Position numbers and translations under genes: made by a program
Assembly: GCF_900101395.1 (NCBI RefSeq)
Contig: NZ_FMZO01000008.1
Coordinates: forward strand, 1 to 64,000
Direction of reading: 5' to 3'
From: Niabella drilacis
GTDB lineage: Bacteria; Bacteroidota; Bacteroidia; Chitinophagales; Chitinophagaceae
Length of the DNA stretch: 64,000 nucleotides
Shown here: piece by piece, positions 44,547 to 52,994 of the stretch
Numbering within the stretch: the first letter of the stretch is position 1
Layout: each line of letters starts with the position of its first letter
Notes under the pieces: model-generated
Database searches by the model: none
The model's input: the letters and a program-made list of their open reading frames with translations, nothing else
What the model was told of the DNA's origin: nothing

Positions 44547-45405
44547 ATGCGATCTCTTTTTGTGCCACTTTCAGATCGGTGCCGTCACCGCCATCTAAAA
44601 TGACGGTAGCCTGATATTTTCCCTGCTGCAACTGCGCCGGGAAATTTATAAAAACCACCTGCGATGCTCCCGGAAGCATTGAAATAACCCGTGGCGGTAA
44701 TTTAATATTGTTGCCCGATGTTTTCTCTGTCAGTTCAAACCGCAATGTAGCGTCTGTTGCAATATCACCGGTGTTTTGGATAGTGGCGGCCAGGCACCTG
44801 GTGGTATCCGTGTTGAGCCCCCTGTCCTGGAGGGCGATGAAGGCCAGGTCCTTTTTATTGATCCCCGGGATGGTGTTATATAGTTGTATGCCTATTTCTA
44901 CCCTGATCAGGATATCTACTTTTCTGCCCGACCGGTCAATCCCTTTTACGGGTTTTCTTTCATTTACCTGGGTTAAAAAAAGCATACTGTTGGTTACCGG
45001 TTTGGCGCTCTCCGGAACCTGCAGGGATACGGTTACTTCTTTTGTTTCTCCCGGTTGTAGTATAAGTTGCTGAGGATCGATGCGTATCCAGTTGGCATTG
45101 GATGTAGAAAGGCTTCCGGGGCCGGAATAGATTTTGTTTCCCAGGCTGTCCCGGTACCAGTCTCTGAGTGCGGCATTTAAAATAAGGACCCCGCTGTCTG
45201 TGTTGGAAACCCTGATGCGCTCTGTTGCAGCCTGGCCTGCAGGGCTGTTAAAAAAGATACGCGACGGTGTAATGGCAACGCTTTGTGCACCGGCCCGGCT
45301 AGAGTAAAGTAACGCCATTAATAGGGCGGCAATTAAGACGTAGTACCGGCCGCATTGAATGCCCGGGTCAGGGTTCTTCCGTTCTTTTGTTTTTAAAAAA
45401 AACAC
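44539..45405 (-). CDS. PapD-like periplasmic chaperone
   Basis: 288 residues from GTG 45405, signal peptide ending SRAGAQ (about 41). The N-terminal Ig-like domain has the PapD-type pattern VAITPSRIFFNSPAGQAATE, RIRVSNTDSGVLILNAALRDWY, WIRIDPQQLILQPGETKEV, followed by VNSMLFLTQV-like strand; the second Ig domain (about 175-288) includes CLAATIQNTGDIATDATLRF. The mean length and two-domain plan fit fimbrial chaperones. It lies between the pilin-like and adhesin-like genes: 21 bp after the first, overlapping the second, so the three form one operon. Confidence 0.72.
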   Translation of the reverse strand: MFFLKTKERKNPDPGIQCGRYYVLIAALLMALLYSSRAGAQSVAITPSRIFFNSPAGQAATERIRVSNTDSGVLILNAALRDWYRDSLGNKIYSGPGSLSTSNANWIRIDPQQLILQPGETKEVTVSLQVPESAKPVTNSMLFLTQVNERKPVKGIDRSGRKVDILIRVEIGIQLYNTIPGINKKDLAFIALQDRGLNTDTTRCLAATIQNTGDIATDATLRFELTEKTSGNNIKLPPRVISMLPGASQVVFINFPAQLQQGKYQATVILDGGDGTDLKVAQKEIAYD

Positions 45406-45426
45406 GTTCTCTTATGTCTTGAGTGC

Positions 45427-45981
45427 CTACGGGTTTGTAATGGAATAAGTAAGTGCTACGGTATAGGTATCGGGCTCCTTTCCGAGGATCTGTGTGGCAA
45501 CATTTGCCTGGGGAATTGAATAGGTGACATCCGCGGGCGCCGCAAGCGCATAGGACCCGCCTATCAAGGGTGCCGGGGTTGTGGAAAGTGAGGTGATCGT
45601 TCGGAGATTATTACCCGGTAAATTGGTATTATTAGCGGTTGCCGGCGCTGTTACCGAAACAGCGGAAGCATTTACCGTTTGTGTATTGCCTCCTGTGCCC
45701 GCTAAGGTGGCAGCATTGGCGGCAAGACTTACCGTATAAGGCAAAATACTTGTAATGGTCAGATGCCCCGTCATTGGGGTGCTGACACCGTTCTGATAAT
45801 CGGCCAGCGTTGCAAACGTAAGTGTTACATCCGGTTGCTGCACCGTAATACTCAACAGCGGATTGATCACTACATGAAGATTGGTAGTACCCGTTGTAGG
45901 CTGCGCATCTGCTGTGGATGAGATGATCCCAAGGAATGATACAAATGTAATTGCTAAAGTGTAAAGTTTATTAGTAGTCAT
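45427..45981 (-). CDS. Pilin-like secreted subunit
   Basis: 184 residues with a signal peptide ending TADAQ (about 27). The mature N-terminus (TTNLHVVINPLLSITVQQ) is a strand of alternating hydrophobic residues that could serve as a donor strand. The body is Thr/Ala/Asn-rich with small hydrophobics and ends TYTVALTYSITNP, resembling the last strand of spore-coat-U/DUF4402-type pilins. No Cys and no lipobox. It is the first gene of an operon with the chaperone and the adhesin-like protein, divergent from the barrel gene. Assignment to a named family is not possible. Confidence 0.6.
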   Translation of the reverse strand: MTTNKLYTLAITFVSFLGIISSTADAQPTTGTTNLHVVINPLLSITVQQPDVTLTFATLADYQNGVSTPMTGHLTITSILPYTVSLAANAATLAGTGGNTQTVNASAVSVTAPATANNTNLPGNNLRTITSLSTTPAPLIGGSYALAAPADVTYSIPQANVATQILGKEPDTYTVALTYSITNP

Positions 45982-46028
45982 AGTTCAGAGGTTTTGCTGG
46001 TGTAAACTTACAACAAAAAAAACATAAA

Positions 46029-46058
46029 ACAAAGTACAGGTATTTTTTTTTACTTTGT
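46029..46058. promoter_or_regulatory. Symmetric divergent promoter/operator dyad
   Basis: ACAAAGTA at 46029-46036 and TACTTTGT at 46051-46058 are an inverted pair separated by 14 A/T-rich bases. Each half reads TACTTTGT towards one of the two divergent genes (pilin-like gene minus, barrel gene plus) and resembles the -7 element with one base less. A shared regulator or paired promoters are possible. Confidence 0.5.
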
Positions 46059-46086
46059 GTTGTAAATCTCAGCTACCTCTTAACCC

Positions 46087-48858
46087 TTGCTGAACCTATT
46101 ACCATATGCTCCCTCCGGGCGATTAAGAAAATGGTTATTAACCTTCTTTTTCTCCCTGCTATGCCTTTTGCTGAAGGGACAGCAGGGGGTATCCCTTTCT
46201 TTCCTGGAAGATAGCGTTCCCGCCGCTCACGGAGAAACGTTCTCCAATATATTACTCTTTACAAATCATTTAAAGGATCCTCTTCTCCTCAGGAAGAATG
46301 CAACAGATTCTTTTGCGCTGATCGGGCTGCCCGATACGCTGTACCTCAATCCGGGAGAACGAAAACAGGTCTTTGTCAAATACCTTGCAAGTGCCTCTTT
46401 AGTGAAGGCAACAGGAAATAAAATAAGCGCCCGCTATGTTATTGACAGCAAGGCCGGGTTGGCAGAGGCATCTTTTTTTATTTATGCCCAAACCGGGCAA
46501 CAGTTATTGTTGTCAGCAGTGAACCCGGTAAATTACCTGAACGTTCAAACAAATGAAGGAAATGTGCAGGTGAAGTGTATCAACAACGGCTATGCAGATC
46601 AGACCATCAGGTTGCGGCTTAAGCCATACCCGGAAGGGCTGGAAATAACAGACAATGATAGAATGATCACCCTGCCGCCTGGCGGACAGCAAATACTGCG
46701 TTTCCATTTTCGTAACAGGCTCCTGCAAAATCTTACGTCGGATTTTAATCTGTCTGTTCAGGCAATCGAACCTTCATCGGGCAGGGAACTGGTTACTGCT
46801 TATACCAAAGTGCTCATTTTAAGTAATGAAAAACGGCTGGCCATTGCAAACACCACAAACGCTTCCCTGATCAACAACAGCGTGCAGCTTGGTTACTGGA
46901 ATGCGGATAATGGTTTGGGTTATTACCAGCTAACCAGCAGGGGCGCTATTCAGCCTTCGGCCGGGGATGCGCTTCGCTACAATTTAAACCTGAATTACTA
47001 TACAAAACCTTTTTCCGGGGCCGAGATGTATGATTCCTGGATCTCCTACCGGAACCGGCACTTTGGCATACAGGCAGGCAATATTGCGGAGGATCTTGAT
47101 TATTCCTTATTTGGCAAAGGGGTTAAACTCTCCTTTTTTCCCGATTCCGCCAATGAAGTAAGCGGATATTATCTGAAAAATAACTACCTGCTGTTTTCGG
47201 ATGTAAACAGGCAAAAAGAGGAAGCTACTATCTGGGCGGCAAATTATACACATACCACCCAAAAAAATACCGGAGGCCTTCGTTACCTGCATAGCAGGGA
47301 TCCTTTTACGGGGATACAAACAAATTTGGTTAACGGAAGATTGGGATGGCAGCTCAAAGGCGACCAGTTTGCAGAGCTGGAAGCCGGCTATAGCCATGAG
47401 CAGCCTTTAAGCAATGATGGGGCAGCTCATAACGGGTACGCCGGCGGTATCCGGTACCGGTATCATTCCGGCAGGTGGGGGATCCTGTCGGATAATTATT
47501 ACAGCACACCCTACTATAGCGGTTTAAGACGCGGCGCTTTATTATTACAGGAACATATCGATTACCACCTTACTCCGCAGCGGCACCTTTTTGTACACTA
47601 TGAGGTTGTTAACAACCTGCCCCGTTATGAAAGCCTGTATTACCCGGCGCTCTTTAATACCAGGACAGCGCAATACCAGGCTGGCTTTACAACGGCTATG
47701 GACCGCTGGCTGGTTACCTTACGATCTTATTTTTATACCCAGGCATTAAAGCAAAAGATCCCCGGCACAGACCTCGCGCTGCGCTCAGCCTCCTGGCATG
47801 CGGCAGCGGATCTGTCCTATAATACCGGCGGGCATACCTTTATGCTTTCCGGCGACTACGGACGTGTAAAAAGCAACAACCCCTATTTGCCCGGTAAAAC
47901 GTATACGGTATGGCAGGGGAAATTTAATTATAATTACCGGCAGGCGGGTTTTAATGCCCTGGTCCAGTACAATCCTTACTATTTAATACAGGAACCGCTG
48001 CCCTGGCAGGATGGGCAATTCAGACAGTATGCGTTTGGGCCCTATTTGCGTTTTTCGCTATTCAATAAACGGCTTGAAGCGGAGGCTTCCGATAATTTAA
48101 GTTATTATGGTTACGATCTCCGGGGATGGTCCAATACGGCCCAGGGCAAGGTTAGTTTTTCTTTTAAAGAAACCTGGCAGGCATCCGCACAGGTGATCTA
48201 TAATACCTATCAGCAATATTCCGGTTATAATTTTTTGCAAACCCAGGTGAGCATCACAAAATCGTTCCTGCAAAAAAATGCGCCGGGGTACAGGAGCCTT
48301 ACGGTTTTGTTTTTTGGGGATAAAAATGCAAATGGGGTATGGGATGAAGATGAATATCCTGTAGAAAATGTGATCGTGATGCTGGATCAGTCCCTGGCGC
48401 AAAGTAACCGCAAAGGAAAAGTATCCTTTACGAATTTAAAAGCTTCAACGCATAAAATACAGATCCAAAACGGGAACGGGTGGTGGCTGATGGCACCGGT
48501 TGAAGTGTTTTTAACACGCAACCGGAAGCTTAAGATAGCCCTTGTAAAAACGGCGCCCGTATCGGGCAGGGTGATCTGTCATCAAAGTGAATATATACAG
48601 GAGTCACCGGCCCTGGAAGGCATAAGGATCCTGGCAACGAGTGAACAGGGAGATCATTTTTCTGCTGTTACGGACGCATCGGGCAACTTTTCGTTTAACC
48701 TGCCGGTCAAACGCTTCAGGTTCACAGCAGAAGCGCAGAACGGGAGCCCATCTGCCTCCGGTCAGTCACAATCAATAATGATCAGGGAGCGTGATAACCC
48801 TGTAATTATTTTCAACCTGGTGGATCGCTCCAGGAATGTAGAGATTAAACAATTCTGA
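46087..48858 (+). CDS. Outer-membrane usher-like barrel with Ig and Ca-binding domains
   Basis: 923 residues from TTG 46087 (no nearer ATG), signal peptide ending LLLKGQQ (about 32). Residues about 33-250 form two Ig-like domains (DTLYLNPGERKQVFVKYL; ITLPPGGQQILRFHFRN). About 255-735 are regularly spaced Tyr/Gly-rich strands (YQLTSRGAIQ, HFGIQAGNIAED, GIRYRYHSGRWGILSDNYYS), a large outer-membrane barrel. At 745-756 DKNANGVWDEDE is a Ca-binding loop of an SdrD-B/CarboxypepD_reg-like domain; a second such domain is at about 825-910. The plan and divergent chaperone/pilin-like genes suggest an usher-like secretion channel, but no usher family motif is certain. Confidence 0.65.
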   Translation: MLNLLPYAPSGRLRKWLLTFFFSLLCLLLKGQQGVSLSFLEDSVPAAHGETFSNILLFTNHLKDPLLLRKNATDSFALIGLPDTLYLNPGERKQVFVKYLASASLVKATGNKISARYVIDSKAGLAEASFFIYAQTGQQLLLSAVNPVNYLNVQTNEGNVQVKCINNGYADQTIRLRLKPYPEGLEITDNDRMITLPPGGQQILRFHFRNRLLQNLTSDFNLSVQAIEPSSGRELVTAYTKVLILSNEKRLAIANTTNASLINNSVQLGYWNADNGLGYYQLTSRGAIQPSAGDALRYNLNLNYYTKPFSGAEMYDSWISYRNRHFGIQAGNIAEDLDYSLFGKGVKLSFFPDSANEVSGYYLKNNYLLFSDVNRQKEEATIWAANYTHTTQKNTGGLRYLHSRDPFTGIQTNLVNGRLGWQLKGDQFAELEAGYSHEQPLSNDGAAHNGYAGGIRYRYHSGRWGILSDNYYSTPYYSGLRRGALLLQEHIDYHLTPQRHLFVHYEVVNNLPRYESLYYPALFNTRTAQYQAGFTTAMDRWLVTLRSYFYTQALKQKIPGTDLALRSASWHAAADLSYNTGGHTFMLSGDYGRVKSNNPYLPGKTYTVWQGKFNYNYRQAGFNALVQYNPYYLIQEPLPWQDGQFRQYAFGPYLRFSLFNKRLEAEASDNLSYYGYDLRGWSNTAQGKVSFSFKETWQASAQVIYNTYQQYSGYNFLQTQVSITKSFLQKNAPGYRSLTVLFFGDKNANGVWDEDEYPVENVIVMLDQSLAQSNRKGKVSFTNLKASTHKIQIQNGNGWWLMAPVEVFLTRNRKLKIALVKTAPVSGRVICHQSEYIQESPALEGIRILATSEQGDHFSAVTDASGNFSFNLPVKRFRFTAEAQNGSPSASGQSQSIMIRERDNPVIIFNLVDRSRNVEIKQF

Positions 48859-48892
48859 AAAGCTGTCTGCAACCAGCTTTTCGTCTGTTTTT
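48857..48892 (+). terminator. Terminator of the barrel gene
   Basis: A perfect 9-bp stem GAAAAGCTG (48857-48865) / CAGCTTTTC (48874-48882) overlaps the TGA stop and is followed by GTCTGTTTTT. Confidence 0.85.
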
Positions 48893-49020
48893 CCGGCGGG
48901 AGCGGCAGGCAATCACAGATACGGTCATGTTGCCGTTGCGGAAACCCGCATGATCTTCTTCTGCGAGATTTCAGGGATGATTGCCAAATGCTCTTAAAAA
49001 TGCAGATCGGTAAAACGTTC

Positions 49021-49485
49021 TTACAGGGATGTATATACGGCTTCCGGCAGGAAGGGGCTGGCATCTCCGTTGTTCTTTATAATATCGCGCACAATGGTTG
49101 ATGCCACGGAAGTATATTTTGGCTCGCCGGTGAGAAAAACGGTTTCAATAGACGGGTCTAAAGTACGGTTGGCATCGGCGATGGTCTTTTCATATTCAAA
49201 GTCGCTTACGTAACGGATACCACGTAAAATAAAGCCGGCACCGATCTCCCTGCAAAAATTGACGGTAAGCCCTTCGTAAATGGCGCCTTCGATCCGGGAG
49301 CTGTCCGGATAAATGGCTTTTATCCAGCTGAGCCGTTTTTCTGCACTGAACATCGGGCTTTTTGAAGTATTGATGCCAATACCCACGATGATCTTGTCGA
49401 ATAAGGGCAGCGCCCTGTTGATGATATCCACGTGCCCCAGGGTAATAGGGTCGAAGGTTCCGGGAAACAGGCAGATTCTAGACAT
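49021..49485 (-). CDS. coaD: Phosphopantetheine adenylyltransferase
   Basis: 154 residues, normal length. It transfers AMP to 4'-phosphopantetheine in coenzyme A synthesis. The nucleotidyl-transferase motif PGTFDPITLGHVDIINRA (TxGH) is at the N-terminus, FILRGIRYVSDFEYEK in the middle binds phosphopantetheine, and TGEPKYTSVASTIVRDI (ISS..VR-like) completes the site. Last gene of an apparent operon: esterase, pyrB, coaD with gaps of 23 and 21 bp. Confidence 0.95.
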   Translation of the reverse strand: MSRICLFPGTFDPITLGHVDIINRALPLFDKIIVGIGINTSKSPMFSAEKRLSWIKAIYPDSSRIEGAIYEGLTVNFCREIGAGFILRGIRYVSDFEYEKTIADANRTLDPSIETVFLTGEPKYTSVASTIVRDIIKNNGDASPFLPEAVYTSL

Positions 49486-49506
49486 AGCGCCGGGTTAAAT
49501 ATGTGG

Positions 49507-50433
49507 TTATTGATTTTTATTCGAGAGCAAATATAGTACAGCCATTCTTACCGCCACCCCATTTTCTACCTGCTGCAGGATAATGGACTGGCCGGAGTCG
49601 GCAACGTCACTATCCAGCTCAACCCCCCTGTTAATAGGTCCCGGGTGCATAATCAGGATGTCTTTTTTCAGGCTTTCAAGCAGCTTCCGGCTGATACCAT
49701 AGGAAAGGTTATATTCCCTGAGCGATGAAAAAAGTACCTGGTTCTGCCGTTCCAGCTGGATCCGCAGTACATTGGCCACATCGCACCAGTTAAGGGTTTC
49801 CTGCAAATTATAGTTTACCGTAACGCCAAAGGCTTCCTCTATGTACTTGGGCACGAGTGTGGGGGGGCCGCAAACCGTTACTTTTGCGCCCATTTTGGTA
49901 AGCAGGTAGATATTGCTCATGGCTACACGGCTATGCATGATATCGCCGATAATGGCCACTTTTGTGCCGTTCAGCGTTCCGGTCTTTTCCCGGATGGAGA
50001 AGGCATCCAGCAACCCCTGTGTAGGGTGCTCATTGATACCGTCCCCTGCATTTACAATGGCGGCTGGAATATGCTGCGACAGGAAATGAGGCGCACCGGT
50101 GGCACTGTGCCGCATCACCACCATATCTACTTTCATAGAAAGGATATTGTTGACCGTGTCCAGCAGGGTTTCTCCCTTGGATACCGATGAGCCGGATGCG
50201 GTAAAATTGATGGTGTCTGCCGAAAGTCTTTTTTCAGCCAGTTCGAAAGAAATGCGGGTGCGGGTTGAGTTTTCATAGAACAGGTTCACTATGGTTACAT
50301 CCCTTAAGGACGGAACTTTCTTAACCGGTCGCTGTAAAACTTCTTTAAACTGTGCTGCTGTATCTAAAAAAAGGGAAATATCACCTTTTGTAAGGTCTTT
50401 AATACCCAGTAAATGTTTGGTGGAAAGCTTCAT
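49507..50433 (-). CDS. pyrB: Aspartate carbamoyltransferase catalytic subunit
   Basis: 308 residues from ATG 50433 (MKLSTKHLLGIKDL); an in-frame extension to 50508 would read into the upstream gene's tail. Catalytic motifs: carbamoyl-phosphate loop YENSTRTRISFELA, Arg of VMRHSATGAPHFL, NAGDGINEHPTQGLLDAFSI and MHPGPINRGVELDSDV. It makes carbamoyl aspartate in pyrimidine synthesis. No pyrI regulatory chain is nearby, so it would work as the simple trimer or with DHOase found elsewhere. Confidence 0.95.
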   Translation of the reverse strand: MKLSTKHLLGIKDLTKGDISLFLDTAAQFKEVLQRPVKKVPSLRDVTIVNLFYENSTRTRISFELAEKRLSADTINFTASGSSVSKGETLLDTVNNILSMKVDMVVMRHSATGAPHFLSQHIPAAIVNAGDGINEHPTQGLLDAFSIREKTGTLNGTKVAIIGDIMHSRVAMSNIYLLTKMGAKVTVCGPPTLVPKYIEEAFGVTVNYNLQETLNWCDVANVLRIQLERQNQVLFSSLREYNLSYGISRKLLESLKKDILIMHPGPINRGVELDSDVADSGQSIILQQVENGVAVRMAVLYLLSNKNQ

Positions 50434-50456
50434 TAAAGGGCAAAGATAAGGATAAA

Positions 50457-51371
50457 TCAGCGGATATATTGCATCTCCCGCATCCAATATAAGACCCTTC
50501 CGAACCATTCTTCAAACGGAGGCGTTTGCAAAAAGCCATGGTCGCCTTTTGCGTACAGGTGAAGGGAGGCGGGGACCTTATGTTCCCGAAGCGCTTTTAG
50601 GAAGACAAAACTGTTTTGGGGTGGTACTACCTGATCATCGTCCGGCAATACCAGCAATGTGGGCGGTGTTTCCTTTGTTACATGGAGCTCGTTTGAGAAA
50701 AAGCGGATGGCTTTTTGGTCCGGCTCGGCACCCAGCAGGTTATTGCGGGAGCCGGTATGACCGATCGAATCGGTAAAACTGATCACGGGGTAAACAAGGA
50801 TCATGAAATCGGGGCGAAGCCGGGTTTGGGATGGATTGTCGATATAGGACTGTTGAAAATGAGTGCCGCCGGTGGCCGCCAGGTGCCCCCCGGCAGAAAA
50901 TCCCATGATCCCGATCCTGTCTTTGTCGATGTTCCGGGCATCTGCCTGTTCGCGCACGAGTTTCAACGCCTGCTGCAGGTCCTGCAGGGGGGCCATGGAT
51001 GGATCCGGCATCGCACCGGAGCCAGGCAACCGGTATTTAAGTACAAAGGCAGTGATACCGGCTTTGTTAAATGCCCGCGCTATTTTTTCGCCTTCCATCT
51101 TTATACAGAGGACGCCGTAGCCGCCGCCCGGGCAAATAATGACCGCAGGGGTTTTCTTTCCTGCCTGCGGAGTTGCGGGGTATGCCGCTAAAGTGGGAAC
51201 AGATACCCCTGAGATAACCGTATCCACAACTGCATCCGGACGATGGATCTCTTTTTGGAGGGTGGGTTTGCTGTTGGGTACCTTTCCCGGGTACAGCGGG
51301 AATGTTTCCTGCGCAGTAACTGCCGGGCCTATGAAAAAACTTAACAAAAGATAAAACACGTATTTAGTCAT
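50457..51371 (-). CDS. Secreted alpha/beta-hydrolase (acetyl-esterase-like)
   Basis: 304 residues, signal peptide ending AVTAQ (about 20). The oxyanion region PAVIICPGGGYGVLCIKMEG (GGGY) is followed by DKDRIGIMGFSAGGHLAATG with the nucleophile Ser, LLVLPDDDQVVPPQNSF with the Asp, and LYAKGDHGFLQTP with the His. These fit the BD-FAE/acetyl-xylan-esterase-like group. It is the promoter-proximal gene before pyrB and coaD, with which it has no obvious functional link. Exported, probably periplasmic. Confidence 0.85.
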   Translation of the reverse strand: MTKYVFYLLLSFFIGPAVTAQETFPLYPGKVPNSKPTLQKEIHRPDAVVDTVISGVSVPTLAAYPATPQAGKKTPAVIICPGGGYGVLCIKMEGEKIARAFNKAGITAFVLKYRLPGSGAMPDPSMAPLQDLQQALKLVREQADARNIDKDRIGIMGFSAGGHLAATGGTHFQQSYIDNPSQTRLRPDFMILVYPVISFTDSIGHTGSRNNLLGAEPDQKAIRFFSNELHVTKETPPTLLVLPDDDQVVPPQNSFVFLKALREHKVPASLHLYAKGDHGFLQTPPFEEWFGRVLYWMREMQYIR

Positions 51372-51447
51372 AACAAGAGGATCGTTTTTTAAACCTGGAT
51401 AAACAGGACAGCAATAGTGCCCGGCGGCCTTTGTTCAGGCGTATATA

Positions 51448-51455
51448 CAAAAATA
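51448..51455 (-). promoter_or_regulatory. -7 element upstream of the esterase-pyrB-coaD operon
   Basis: On the minus strand TATTTTTG matches TAnnTTTG exactly and is about 77 bases before the ATG at 51371. The -33 motif is weak. Confidence 0.5.
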
Positions 51456-51528
51456 GGATAACGATAAATGTATCCGGAAAGAAATTATAACAGGAAGTGT
51501 ACTTCCCGGGCACAATAAAAATTATTTA

Positions 51529-51562
51529 TTTGTTTATTTTCCAGGGATATAGAGTATATTTA
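51529..51562 (+). promoter_or_regulatory. Promoter of tRNA-Gly
   Basis: TTTG at 51529 and TATATTTA at 51555 (one mismatch to TAnnTTTG), 22 bases apart and 13 bases before the mature tRNA start. Confidence 0.55.
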
Positions 51563-51575
51563 CCCACTCTAAAAA

Positions 51576-51648
51576 GCGGAAGTAGCTCACCTGGTAGAGC
51601 GACAGCTTCCCAAGCTGTAGGTAGCCGGTTCGAGTCCGGTCTTCCGCT
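51576..51648 (+). tRNA. tRNA-Gly (anticodon CCC)
   Basis: Cloverleaf with acceptor stem GCGGAAG / CTTCCGC, D-arm AGCTCACCTGGTAGAGC, anticodon stem ACAGC/GCTGT with loop TTCCCAA (anticodon CCC), and T-arm CCGGTTCGAGTCCGG. CCA not encoded. Confidence 0.95.
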
Positions 51649-51689
51649 CAAAATAAAGTGCTGCCCTGCCCTGATCTTTTTCAAAAAAA

Positions 51690-51720
51690 ATACCGGTTCG
51701 TCAGACCGGTATTTTTTTTT
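51690..51720. terminator. Bidirectional terminator
   Basis: ATACCGGT (51690-51697) pairs with ACCGGTAT (51705-51712), flanked by an A-run before and nine T after. It serves tRNA-Gly on the plus strand and the DUF1080 gene (stop at 51735) on the minus strand. Confidence 0.85.
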
Positions 51721-51734
51721 GTAACCATAAGTAT

Positions 51735-52478
51735 TTATTCCAGTTCCCGGATCCAGATGTTCCGGAAGCTTACAGGATTGCCGTGGTCCTGCAGGATGAT
51801 AGGCTCTTTTTCTTTATGAAAAATGTTTTGGGGGATCCCAACGTATTCCGTGGCCCCTAAAATAGCTGCATTGTTCTGTACCAGTACGCCATTATGAATA
51901 ACGGTGATGCGGGCCTGCGACTTTACCGTGCTGTCCTTGTTGAAACGCGGTGCTATAAAGATGATGTCGTAGGTCTGCCATTCCCCGGGCTTGCGCGATG
52001 CGTTGGCCAATGGCATCAGTTGCTTATAGATGCTGCCGGCCTGTCCGTTGCTGTAAGTGCGGTTCTTATAACTGTCCAGCACCTGCAGTTCATAATTGCT
52101 CATTAAGAAGATACCGCTGTTCCCTCTTCCCTGGCCATCGCCTTTTACTTCTGCGGGAGCGCGCCATTCTATGTGCAGCTGACAATCGCCAAAGCTTTGT
52201 TTGGTGCGGATGGCGCCGGCTCCCTGGGCCACCGTCATGGCTTTATTCTCCAGCTTCCAGGCAGCGGCGCCTTTACCATCGGCCCGTTCCCAGTTTGAAA
52301 GGCCGGAGCCGTCAAAAAGAACGATGGCATCAGAGGGGGGATCTGCGCTTGTTTGACCGGGAGTTACGATCCTGGGTTCGGGGTTCCAAACTTCGGTGAT
52401 CCTGGGATCACCACCCTGCGCATAAAGAGCACTGCCGGCATATAGGGTTGCAAACGTTAAATAAAGTTGCTTTTTCAT
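51735..52478 (-). CDS. Secreted DUF1080 protein (3-keto-disaccharide hydrolase-like)
   Basis: 247 residues, signal peptide ending ALYAQ (about 20). It is a jelly-roll domain with the family's marks: DAIVLFDGSGLSNWERADG at the start, GDCQLHIEWRAPAE, GRGNSGIFLMSNYELQVLDS and PISFRNIWIREL-like end (NPVSFRNIWIREL). The family includes enzymes that hydrolyse 3-keto-glycosides and many of unknown specificity. It is a single gene ending at the bidirectional terminator. Confidence 0.88.
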   Translation of the reverse strand: MKKQLYLTFATLYAGSALYAQGGDPRITEVWNPEPRIVTPGQTSADPPSDAIVLFDGSGLSNWERADGKGAAAWKLENKAMTVAQGAGAIRTKQSFGDCQLHIEWRAPAEVKGDGQGRGNSGIFLMSNYELQVLDSYKNRTYSNGQAGSIYKQLMPLANASRKPGEWQTYDIIFIAPRFNKDSTVKSQARITVIHNGVLVQNNAAILGATEYVGIPQNIFHKEKEPIILQDHGNPVSFRNIWIRELE

Positions 52479-52561
52479 GAAAAAGAGAATTGATTAAATA
52501 AGAAGCAACTTACGCAATATCACCGAAAAGTCAGGAACCGCCTGTCAAATTTTTTTGGTTT

Positions 52562-52837
52562 TTATGTCAGCGAAAAATTATAAAAGGCCTTGAAACCAAG
52601 ATTCCTGGTCTCCGTAACAGCTACGCCATGTTCCGTAGCGGCCGCCGCACACCATGCAATATAACGTTCGAGATCGTCTTTATTGCCGGTGGCTACCAGC
52701 GTAATGCTATGGTCCTTATCCACCTTCATGGTGCCTGTGATCTCCAGCTCTTCGGCCTTCTGCTGAAGGCTCTTTTGTAGCATATGACGGATTGTGCTGC
52801 CTTTGATGGTGATTTGCGTTGTGATCATTGTATACAT
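52562..52837 (-). CDS. Acylphosphatase-fold protein without the catalytic motif
   Basis: 91 residues from ATG 52837 (another ATG at 52828 is possible). Spacing and order resemble acylphosphatase: TTQITIKGSTIRHMLQKSLQ at the start, ELEITGTMKVDKDHSITLVA in the middle and DLERYIAWCAAAATEHGV at the position of EPLQRFIEWCKQG in the next gene. The phosphate loop GxVQGVxFR is replaced by KGSTIRHML and the catalytic Asn of the LPDG loop is missing. It is therefore probably not an acylphosphatase. Located 157 bp downstream of the true acylphosphatase on the same strand. Confidence 0.6.
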   Translation of the reverse strand: MYTMITTQITIKGSTIRHMLQKSLQQKAEELEITGTMKVDKDHSITLVATGNKDDLERYIAWCAAAATEHGVAVTETRNLGFKAFYNFSLT

Positions 52838-52994
52838 TTTGATGTTTTCAATATGCCGTTGTACGCGCCTGATTTTTAAGAACGGCCAACAACCGGGGTC
52901 CAGAGCCTGCATACAGGTACCCGGCGGGAAAGAAGATGCTGTTCAAAAGTAAGAAGAAGGGCCCGGACGAACAATAAAAACCTGTTAATAATCA

